A DNA stretch of 29,968 nucleotides, taken from assembly GCA_964593905.1 (NCBI GenBank), contig CAZQLE010000018.1:1-29968 (forward strand), read 5' to 3'. Origin of the DNA: CAZQLE01 sp964593905 (GTDB lineage: Bacteria; Chloroflexota; Anaerolineae; Anaerolineales; Anaerolineaceae). Under the pieces are notes generated by a model, which had not been told where the DNA came from, searched no databases, and was given only the letters and a program-made list of their open reading frames with translations. A program made the position numbers and the translations under genes. Below are positions 1 through 6,245 of this stretch, in pieces (position 1 is the first letter of the stretch; the number at the start of each line of letters is the position of its first letter).

Positions 1-21
1 GTGCAATGAGGGTATCCAAGG

Positions 22-243
22 TCAGACTCCCGGATCAATTTCCTCCGGGCTAAGCTGGCGAATGCGCAGTTCGGCCTGGTCCAATAGAGCGTTGCAGCGT
101 TCGGTCAGCAAGCGGCCGCGTTCATACAATCGAATCGCCTCTTCAAGATTTTCCTGGCTGGTTTCCAGGCGGGCAATCACCTGTTCCAATTCCTCAAAGG
201 CTGCTTCGTAGCTTAATTCTTCCACAGGCATTTCAGTCATCAT
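22..243 (-). CDS. xseB: Exodeoxyribonuclease VII small subunit
   Basis: This 73-residue protein has the usual length of the XseB family. It contains the typical pattern of a short helical hairpin: a SYEAAFEELEQVIARLE-like first helix, then a second helix ending in a C-terminal RIRQL segment. In exonuclease VII several small subunits bind one large subunit, and the complex degrades single-stranded DNA to acid-soluble oligonucleotides in the cytoplasm. Two ATG codons stand side by side at the start; the first one overlaps the stop codon of xseA as ATGA (243 to 240), so translation is probably coupled. It is the last visible gene of the glycosyltransferase-xseA-xseB operon. Confidence 0.93.
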   Translation of the reverse strand: MMTEMPVEELSYEAAFEELEQVIARLETSQENLEEAIRLYERGRLLTERCNALLDQAELRIRQLSPEEIDPGV

Positions 244-1460
244 TCACCTTCCACACGGGTATGGAACTTTCCATCACGCACCCGAATCTGTAATTTTTCA
301 CCGGAATGTACCTGACCCACACGTTGAATTACCTCACCGGCCAGATTGGAGACCAGGGCATAGCCCCGCCCCAGCACCGCCAGCGGGCTGATGGCCGCCA
401 GACGGCGGTCCAGGCCATCCAGACGGGCGCGGGTCAAACGCAGGTCCTGCACCAAAGCCCGCCCGGCGCGCAGATCCAGCTCATCCAACCGCTGCCGGTC
501 TGCCTGTATCCGGCGCAATGGCGAAACCCGCAGCAACGCACGTTCCTGCGCATCCAGCGCATCCCGCCGGCTTTCCAGCTCGTCTTGCGCCAGGTCGTGC
601 AGATGCCGCGCCAGCCCCAACAGGCCCAGACGATCATCGGCAATATCCGGGGTGGCCAGAACCGCTGCCCCGGTGGGGGTGGGGGCGCGCAAATCTGCCG
701 CAAAATCAACCAGGGTGAAATCGGTCTCGTGCCCCACCCCACTGATCACCGGCACGCTGCAATTCGCCACCGCACGCACAACGCGCTCATCATTAAAAGC
801 CCACAAATCCTCCAACGAGCCGCCGCCGCGCACGATGAGGATGACATCCACCTTCAATCGTTCAAGGGTGCGCAGCGCCCGCACCAATGCCGGTGGGGCC
901 TCAACCCCCTGCACCGGGCTGGGGGCCAGAATTACACTGGCCAGAGGGTAACGCCGCCCCAGCGTGTTGCGCACATCTTGCAGCGCGGCGCCGCTGGCTG
1001 AGGTGACCACGCCGATGGTTTTCGGCCTGGCCGGAAGCGGCTGTTTCTTTTCTTCATCAAACAGGCCTTCAGCCTCCAGACGGGCTTTAAGCCGGATAAA
1101 CTCTTGATATAAAGCGCCTTCACCGGCCGGACGCAGCGCATCCACATACAACTGGTACTGGCCGCCCGGTTCATACACGCTCACCGCACCGTGCGCTTCA
1201 ACCGCCATGCCGTCTTGCAGCGGAAACCGCAGCCGCTGTGCGGTGGTCTTCCAGATGACGCATTTTAACGCCGCGCCCCCGTCTTTGAGGGTGAAGTAAA
1301 TATGCCCCGACGCCGGGCGCGCCAGGTTGGAAACCTCGCCAAACACCCAGGCATCCTGCAAAACTTCATCCGCTTCCAGCAAAGCCCGCAGATAACGGGT
1401 GATTTCACTGACGGTCAGCGAAGGAGGGCGAAACAGGGAGGGCTGCAGATCAAACATCAT
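240..1460 (-). CDS. xseA: Exodeoxyribonuclease VII large subunit
   Basis: The 406-residue product matches XseA in length and order. An N-terminal OB-fold (about residues 14-105, starting LTVSEITRYLRALLE) is followed by the catalytic domain (about 125 onward). That domain carries the signature RGGGSLEDLWAFNDE and then SGVGHETDFTLVDFAADLRAPTPT, and the C-terminal half is rich in coiled coil that binds XseB. It is the nuclease subunit of exonuclease VII, acting on single-stranded DNA in repair and recombination. The ATG at 1460 lies 6 bases after the stop of the upstream methyltransferase-glycosyltransferase gene, so the three genes form one operon. No strong Shine-Dalgarno site precedes the start; a second ATG follows immediately. 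Confidence 0.96.
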   Translation of the reverse strand: MMFDLQPSLFRPPSLTVSEITRYLRALLEADEVLQDAWVFGEVSNLARPASGHIYFTLKDGGAALKCVIWKTTAQRLRFPLQDGMAVEAHGAVSVYEPGGQYQLYVDALRPAGEGALYQEFIRLKARLEAEGLFDEEKKQPLPARPKTIGVVTSASGAALQDVRNTLGRRYPLASVILAPSPVQGVEAPPALVRALRTLERLKVDVILIVRGGGSLEDLWAFNDERVVRAVANCSVPVISGVGHETDFTLVDFAADLRAPTPTGAAVLATPDIADDRLGLLGLARHLHDLAQDELESRRDALDAQERALLRVSPLRRIQADRQRLDELDLRAGRALVQDLRLTRARLDGLDRRLAAISPLAVLGRGYALVSNLAGEVIQRVGQVHSGEKLQIRVRDGKFHTRVEGE

Positions 1461-1466
1461 TCAATT

Positions 1467-2924
1467 TTACCGGAACTTGATCCGCCGCGCGGCAAATGCG
1501 ACCATTTTTAACAGCAGCCAGCCGTGCCGCCAGCGGTCAATATTGGTCGATCCATACGTGCGCTCGCGATAACGAATGGGCAAATCGACAATCTTAAACC
1601 CCAGGCGGGCAGCGCCAAACAACAGATCAAAATCGCCAAACGGGTCAAAATCGCCAAAATAGGCCCGGTTGGCCGCGATCTCTTCATAATCCTTCTTCCA
1701 CAGCACCTTGGTTCCGCACAGGGTATCTTTTACCGGCTGACCCAGCAGCCAGGAGAACACCAGGCTGAAAAACTTGTTGCCAAAAAAGTTCAGGGCCCGC
1801 ATGGCTTCTTTTTCCATCGGATACACCAGGCGAACGCCGTTGATGAAATCACCCTTCCCTTCCACCAGCGCGTTATAAAAACGCGGCAGGTCTTCAGGCG
1901 GCACGGTCAGGTCGGCATCCAGAATCATCAACACCTCGCCGCTGGCATGGGCATAGCCCTTGCGCACAGCATCTCCTTTGCCTTTGCCGTCTTGCTTCAA
2001 CAACTGTGTGCGGCGGTGGGCATATTCAGGCAGCACACGCACCAGGGTCTCGTAGGTGTCATCGGTGGAGTTGCCCTCCACAAACACCAGTTCGGTGCCG
2101 GCGCCCATCTCGGGGGTGCGCTCCAGAATATTGCGGATATTTCCGGCTTCGTTGCGCGCCGGCACAATCACCGAAACCAGCGGCGGCTGCGCCGGGGGCA
2201 GCGGAATGGGCCGCGCCATGACAAAGTTTGCCAGTGCCAGCGAGCCAAACGGCGCAATCTTGACCAGAAAGCGGTTAAAAAGCCCATCCAACAACGGCAG
2301 CGGCAGCAATACCTCGCGCCACGAGCGGACCGGCTCAAACCCTGAAAGGGCGCACAGACTGCGCATGTCGTCGGGGGTCAGCCAGTTTTGCAACAACACC
2401 GGCGCCGCCAGCCCCAAACCTCGCGCCAGGTTCAACGGCAGCTCCCACAGACGGCTGTAACTGTTCACAATCAGTCGGGTTCCAGCATGCGAATATGCCA
2501 GAGCGCGCTGAAAAGCGCTTTGCACATCCCACAGATCATTGAGCGAATCTGAGAAGATGATGAAGTCAAACGGCCCCGAAATTTGCAGCGTCGGGTCATA
2601 AAAATCTGCTTCCACCCAGCTCTGGTCCGGGTGGCGGCTGCGCGCCAGAGCAATCATCTCACCCGAAAAATCAACCCCCACCCCGTGGGCAGGCTTTAAC
2701 GCAGCCAGCAAATCGCCGCATCCACAGCCCACCTCCAACACGCGTTTACCCGGCGGAATCAGATGGCCATAAATCTGCGCCAATCGCCGCTGATAATACT
2801 TACCGGCGCCGCTCCAATGAGATAACTTCTCTGCCACCCGATTCCAGTGTTGAATGCGTTCACTGCGATAGAGCGCATAAGCCGGATCATGCCAGGCAGA
2901 GGATGAATCAGCAGCATAAGTCAT
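1467..2924 (-). CDS. Fusion of SAM-dependent methyltransferase and family 2 glycosyltransferase
   Basis: The 485-residue protein has two complete enzyme domains. Residues about 1-235 are a class I methyltransferase with SAM motif I VLEVGCGCGD (62-71) and acidic GVDFSGEM (81-90). Residues about 248-485 are a GT2 glycosyltransferase opening SVIVPARNEAGNI, with the nucleotide-sugar/metal motif LDADLT (DAD 336-338). Near its end lies DPFGDFDLLFGAARLGFKI. No membrane segment follows the GT2 domain, so it resembles the soluble dolichyl-phosphate-mannose-synthase type that uses a polyprenyl phosphate acceptor; the substrate cannot be told. The ATG at 2924 is preferred over a TTG at 2963 because GGGAG lies 11 bases upstream and the TTG falls on the inferred promoter. 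It heads the operon with xseA and xseB. Confidence 0.88.
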   Translation of the reverse strand: MTYAADSSSAWHDPAYALYRSERIQHWNRVAEKLSHWSGAGKYYQRRLAQIYGHLIPPGKRVLEVGCGCGDLLAALKPAHGVGVDFSGEMIALARSRHPDQSWVEADFYDPTLQISGPFDFIIFSDSLNDLWDVQSAFQRALAYSHAGTRLIVNSYSRLWELPLNLARGLGLAAPVLLQNWLTPDDMRSLCALSGFEPVRSWREVLLPLPLLDGLFNRFLVKIAPFGSLALANFVMARPIPLPPAQPPLVSVIVPARNEAGNIRNILERTPEMGAGTELVFVEGNSTDDTYETLVRVLPEYAHRRTQLLKQDGKGKGDAVRKGYAHASGEVLMILDADLTVPPEDLPRFYNALVEGKGDFINGVRLVYPMEKEAMRALNFFGNKFFSLVFSWLLGQPVKDTLCGTKVLWKKDYEEIAANRAYFGDFDPFGDFDLLFGAARLGFKIVDLPIRYRERTYGSTNIDRWRHGWLLLKMVAFAARRIKFR

Positions 2925-2963
2925 GAAAAGAAAAACTCCCGCTTTCTTAAATGAATGTTGCAA

Positions 2964-2972
2964 AGTATACCA
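2964..2972 (-). promoter_or_regulatory. Extended -10 promoter for the methyltransferase-glycosyltransferase operon
   Basis: On the minus strand the sequence TGGTATACT is a TGN-extended -10 box. No -35 box resembling TTGACA is visible at 16-18 bases. Transcription would begin near 2957, giving a leader of about 33 bases to the ATG at 2924 and excluding the TTG at 2963. Confidence 0.5.
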
Positions 2973-3051
2973 TGCTGGCCGATCAAAAGCAGCGGCAGGA
3001 AAAACAGTTTCGGTTATACGAAATAAAATCGCCTGTTAAAAATAGCCGGTA

Positions 3052-3753
3052 TTAACGAATCGCCGCCACAACCTCCACCGCGTTCAACGCCAGATGATAC
3101 AAAAACACACCATCAATCAGGTCACCGTCATGCGGCAGCCCGCCCTGCTCGCGCGCAGCGGCCACCGGCCGGTCATAAGTGGCCACCAGCTCCGCCGGAA
3201 CGATCACCCGCCGCTGACGCTGCAGTTGGTTGGCCTGCAAACGCAGATGCATGGCAAATTGATACACACACAGATCGGTGCAGTTGCCAAGGATAATAAA
3301 GGTCTCCAACTGTGGCCGTTCGTTCAACCAATCGTTCAAAGACGTACCGATATAACTGGCAATCGCATTCTTCTCCACCAGCGTCATCTGGCCGAAAAAT
3401 GGCAGCGTGCGAATTTCGGCGATGGTTTCGGCCTCGGCTGTGCCGCGCACACAGTGCGGCGGAAAGGCGCCAAACTCCACCGCATCCGGTTCGTGACTAT
3501 CCTGCGCCAGCACAAAATCACGCACCCCGGCATCGTGCGCTTTTTCCAGCAGGCCGGCAATTCCACCGCGCAGCGCATTCACCCTGGGGCTAGAAAGCGG
3601 GCCAAGCGTGCAAAAGCCTTCGATCATATCCACCACAATCAGGGCCGTATTTTCGGGGCTTGCAAATAAACGCTGAGCCTCAACCACCGGCAAATCGGCC
3701 CGCCACTCTTCCAGGTAATTCAGAAAAGGCTGTGCTTTTTCGATCAGATTCAT
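3052..3753 (-). CDS. Isochorismatase-family cysteine hydrolase, nicotinamidase-like
   Basis: The 233-residue protein has the cysteine-hydrolase triad Asp42 (IVVDMIEGF), Lys128 (VEKNAI) and Cys162 (GNCTDLCV). It also has metal-site-like Asp85, His87 and His100 in QDSHEPD and PPHCVRGTAEAE, as in nicotinamidases. The likely reaction is hydrolysis of nicotinamide to nicotinate for NAD salvage, but related amidases share this layout, so the substrate is inferred. The ATG at 3753 has an AAGGAG ribosome binding site 9 bases upstream. The gene is monocistronic, divergent from greA and separated by 127 bases from the next operon. It has its own near-consensus promoter and a palindrome next to its ribosome binding site. 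Confidence 0.85.
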   Translation of the reverse strand: MNLIEKAQPFLNYLEEWRADLPVVEAQRLFASPENTALIVVDMIEGFCTLGPLSSPRVNALRGGIAGLLEKAHDAGVRDFVLAQDSHEPDAVEFGAFPPHCVRGTAEAETIAEIRTLPFFGQMTLVEKNAIASYIGTSLNDWLNERPQLETFIILGNCTDLCVYQFAMHLRLQANQLQRQRRVIVPAELVATYDRPVAAAREQGGLPHDGDLIDGVFLYHLALNAVEVVAAIR

Positions 3754-3767
3754 CTCGGTACTCCTTA

Positions 3768-3782
3768 GTGTAAATATTACAC
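3768..3782. promoter_or_regulatory. Operator-like inverted repeat upstream of the nicotinamidase-like gene
   Basis: The sequence GTGTAA-ATA-TTACAC is a perfect inverted repeat with 6-base arms and a 3-base spacer. It lies between the inferred transcription start and the ribosome binding site of the minus-strand hydrolase, where a bound repressor would block the transcript. No regulator gene for it is seen in the window. Confidence 0.4.
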
Positions 3783-3830
3783 GATATAACCGGCTAAATA
3801 AAAGGCGGCCGCTGCCGCGTTTATATTCTT

Positions 3831-3858
3831 ATTGTAAGATATCTGAACAGATTGTCAA
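3831..3858 (-). promoter_or_regulatory. Near-consensus housekeeping promoter for the nicotinamidase-like gene
   Basis: On the minus strand TTGACA (complement of 3853-3858) is followed after 16 bases by TACAAT (complement of 3831-3836). The -35 matches the housekeeping consensus in 6 of 6 positions and the -10 in 5 of 6. The spacer contains the palindrome AGATATCT. Transcription would start near 3824, leaving a leader of about 70 bases. Confidence 0.65.
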
Positions 3859-3971
3859 GGTAAAAACAATTCGAACTTTTGTGCGAATATTCCCAGAATA
3901 CCCCTTGAATCTTGATGGATAATATGTTACCATTACCGCACGACAGAACACACTACCCAGAGTTCTTAAAT

Positions 3972-4001
3972 CGCTCCTATCGGAGTGGTTTTCTTTATTT
4001 T
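3972..4001 (+). terminator. Possible attenuator in the greA leader
   Basis: CGCTCC (3972-3977) pairs with GGAGTG (3982-3987) across a TATC loop, with one G-T wobble. It is followed by GTTTTCTTTATTTT. This has the form of a weak intrinsic terminator about 105 bases before the greA start, downstream of the AT-rich -10-like sequence at 3918. It could attenuate greA or be incidental. Confidence 0.3.
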
Positions 4002-4107
4002 AAACCCATTCAATTTTCAGCGGCAGATGGGTTCCAGATATGGGGAGATTTGCTGCTGACACTCAACTGGTTCAATTCAAACCAAGAAAGACAAAGGAAA
4101 TTCTGTC

Positions 4108-4572
4108 ATGCCAACCTCTTTCCTGACCCAAGAAGGTTATCATAAACTGCAAGACGAGCTGGAAAATTTACGTACCGTAAAACGTCAGGAGATCGCCGAA
4201 CGGCTTCATGAAGCCATGGAAGGGGGCGAACTGATCGAAAATGCCGAATATGAGGCAGCCAAAAACGAACAGGCATTTGTTGAAGGCCGCATTAAAGAGC
4301 TGGAGATCTTACTGGCCACCGCCCGCGTGGTGGATGAGAAAGCACTCGGCGCAGGGATCATTCAAGTCGGGTCGCATGTTACGGTTCAAGAAGAAGATGC
4401 AGAACCCGAGGTATATACCATTGTCGGGGCGGCAGAAGCAAAACCGAATGAGGGCCGCATTTCCAACGAATCACCGCTTGGCAAAGCCCTGATCAACCAC
4501 AAAATCGGCGATAAAGTGGAAGTGAATGCGCCGGCCGGGGCTTTCACCGTGAATATCTTGAAGGTCGAGTAA
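4108..4572 (+). CDS. greA: Transcription elongation factor GreA
   Basis: The 154-residue protein matches GreA throughout. It has an N-terminal coiled coil (about 1-75) with the tip sequence GGELIENAEYEAAKNEQAF and a C-terminal FKBP-like domain with NESPLGKALINHKIGDKVEV. GreA enters the RNA polymerase secondary channel and stimulates cleavage of backtracked transcripts. The two acidic tip residues are Glu41 and Glu44; Escherichia coli has Asp41 and Glu44, so the first is a conservative change. The ATG at 4108 has AAAGGA about 10 bases upstream. A hairpin terminator follows before lysS, which is on the same strand 79 bases downstream. Confidence 0.96.
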   Translation: MPTSFLTQEGYHKLQDELENLRTVKRQEIAERLHEAMEGGELIENAEYEAAKNEQAFVEGRIKELEILLATARVVDEKALGAGIIQVGSHVTVQEEDAEPEVYTIVGAAEAKPNEGRISNESPLGKALINHKIGDKVEVNAPAGAFTVNILKVE

Positions 4573-4593
4573 ACCTGGGGTAAAATGGTTCAG

Positions 4594-4627
4594 CCCCGCC
4601 CTGTTTCATTGGGGCGGGGATTTTTTT
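4594..4627 (+). terminator. Intrinsic terminator after greA
   Basis: CCCCGCCC (4594-4601) pairs perfectly with GGGCGGGG (4612-4619) around a 10-base loop, followed by seven T residues. It lies between greA and lysS, so lysS expression either depends on read-through or on its own start site between 4627 and 4652. Confidence 0.88.
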
Positions 4628-4651
4628 AATAAGAACGCCTGTGAGGACTGC

Positions 4652-6169
4652 ATGGAATTAAACGATCTGGAGAAAATTCGCCTTGAGAAACTGAAAAAAC
4701 TGGAAGCCCTGGGCATGCCCGGCTATCCAACCCGCGCCAATAACAGCGCCAATATCGCCGACGCCCGCGCTCAGTTTGAGGCAGCAGAAAAGGAAGGCCT
4801 CCAGGACCCGGTGCAGCACACCCTGGCCGGCCGCATTCGCGCCATTCGTTCGATGGGCAAGGTGGTTTTCGCCCATATCGAAGATGGCAGCGGACGCATT
4901 CAGCTCTTTTTGCGCATCAACGAACTGGGCGAAGAAAAGCTGAAATTGTTCGTCGAGTTGTTTGACCTGGGTGACTTCATCGAAGTCAGCGGCGTTGTAA
5001 TGCGCACCCGCACCGGTGAGATCTCACTGCATGTGCATGACCTGCGCATGCTGGCCAAAGCGCTTACCCCCCTGCCGGCCGCCAAAGACGAAGTTGTGGA
5101 TGGCGAAGTCATTCGCCATGCCACCCTGGCCGACCCCGAAGTGCGCTACCGCCAGCGGTACGCCGATCTGGCTGTCAACCCCGAAGTGCGCGAGGTGTTT
5201 GTCACCCGCGCCAAAACCGTGCGCGCTCTGCGCTCCTTCCTCGATGATCGCGGCTTTCTGGAGGTTGAAACCCCCATTCTGCAGCCCATCTACGGCGGTG
5301 CCGCTGCGCGGCCGTTTGTCACCCACCACAACCAGCTCAAACAGGACCTGTTCCTGCGCATTTCATTCGAGCTGTATCTTAAACGCCTGACGGTCGGGAT
5401 GTTTGATCGCGTCTATGAAATTGGGCGCGACTTCCGCAATGAGGGCGTCTCTTTTAAACACAACCCCGAATTCACCCAGCTCGAGTTCTACTGTGCCTAT
5501 TTTGACTACCTCAAAGTGATGCAGTTGACCGAAGAGATGATCCGTTTTGCCGCCCTGAATGCACTGGGCACCACCAAAGTGAGCTATAACGGCCACGAGA
5601 TTGACTTTGGACAACCCTGGAAACGCGTCAACCTGCGCCAGGGGCTGATCGAAGCCTGCGGAATTGACATCAACCAGCACCCCACCGCCGAAAGCCTGGC
5701 CGCCGCCATGCAGGCCAAAGGGATCAAATTCAAACCGGGCGCGGCGCGCGGCAAATTGATTGATGCCCTGCTGGGCGATTTCCTCGAGCCGACCTTTATC
5801 CAGCCGACCTTCCTCTACGATTACCCGCGCGATATCTCGCCGCTGGCAAAAAGCCACCCTGGCGACCCCACCACCGTGGAGCGCTTTGAAGGTTTTGTGG
5901 GCGGGATGGAACTGTGCAACGCTTTTACCGAGCTAAACGACCCGCTCGATCAAGAATCGCGCTTCCTTGAGATGGGCCGCGCCTACGCCGCCGATGACGA
6001 AGAGAACAACCCCATGGATGACGACTATCTGCGTGCGATGAAATATGGCATGCCCCCGCAAGGCGGTTTTGGCATGGGCATTGACCGCCTGGTCATGCTC
6101 TTCACCGACCGCCAGACCATCCGCGAGGTGCTGCTCTTTCCGCATTTGCGCGAACGGGACGAAGAATAA
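4652..6169 (+). CDS. lysS: Lysyl-tRNA synthetase, class II
   Basis: The 505-residue protein has the normal LysS length. An N-terminal OB-fold anticodon-binding domain (about residues 55-150, with GRIRAIRSMGKVVFAHIED) precedes the class II catalytic core. Motif 2 is RDFRNEGVSFKHNPEFTQLE, and motif 3 near the C-terminus is GFGMGIDRLVML followed by REVLLFPHLR. It charges tRNA-Lys with lysine in the cytoplasm. The ATG at 4652 has GAGG about 6 bases upstream. It follows greA on the same strand, an order common in bacteria, with a terminator between the two genes and a bidirectional terminator just after lysS. Confidence 0.97.
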   Translation: MELNDLEKIRLEKLKKLEALGMPGYPTRANNSANIADARAQFEAAEKEGLQDPVQHTLAGRIRAIRSMGKVVFAHIEDGSGRIQLFLRINELGEEKLKLFVELFDLGDFIEVSGVVMRTRTGEISLHVHDLRMLAKALTPLPAAKDEVVDGEVIRHATLADPEVRYRQRYADLAVNPEVREVFVTRAKTVRALRSFLDDRGFLEVETPILQPIYGGAAARPFVTHHNQLKQDLFLRISFELYLKRLTVGMFDRVYEIGRDFRNEGVSFKHNPEFTQLEFYCAYFDYLKVMQLTEEMIRFAALNALGTTKVSYNGHEIDFGQPWKRVNLRQGLIEACGIDINQHPTAESLAAAMQAKGIKFKPGAARGKLIDALLGDFLEPTFIQPTFLYDYPRDISPLAKSHPGDPTTVERFEGFVGGMELCNAFTELNDPLDQESRFLEMGRAYAADDEENNPMDDDYLRAMKYGMPPQGGFGMGIDRLVMLFTDRQTIREVLLFPHLRERDEE

Positions 6170-6190
6170 AAAGCTCAAAACCATACTAAT

Positions 6191-6228
6191 AAAAACAATG
6201 GTCGCCCGCTTGGGCGACCATTGTTTTT
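6191..6228. terminator. Bidirectional terminator between lysS and the repeat-sortase gene
   Basis: AAAAACAATGGTCGCCC (6191-6207) is perfectly complementary to 6212-6228, with a four-base GCTT loop. The stem is 17 base pairs with a GC-rich top and A/T runs on both sides, so it can stop transcripts from both converging genes. Confidence 0.92.
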
Positions 6229-6245
6229 TTGTAAAAACCCGAGGC

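Larger units (their letters stand above)
3754..4107. other. Divergent intergenic region between the nicotinamidase-like gene and greA
   Basis: This 354-base region holds the minus-strand promoter and operator described separately. It also holds an imperfect inverted repeat ATTCG-N10-CGAAT at 3869-3888 and an AT-rich GATAATAT at 3918-3925 that could be part of a greA -10 region. At 3972-3987 there is a 6-base-pair stem followed by a T-rich tract. Short open frames here have no ribosome binding site or recognisable product and are not called as genes. Confidence 0.5.

Noticed and set aside
1..19. Possible TTG start of the next minus-strand gene just after xseB
   Set aside because: Only six codons are visible before the window edge, so a start cannot be supported.
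434..742. Alternative frames opposite or within xseA, lysS, dnaE, pepD and others
   Set aside because: These are shadows of strong family matches in other frames, caused by the GC-rich composition.
3912..4145. Plus-strand frame running into greA
   Set aside because: It crosses the leader hairpin, overlaps greA in another frame and lacks a ribosome binding site and any recognisable product.
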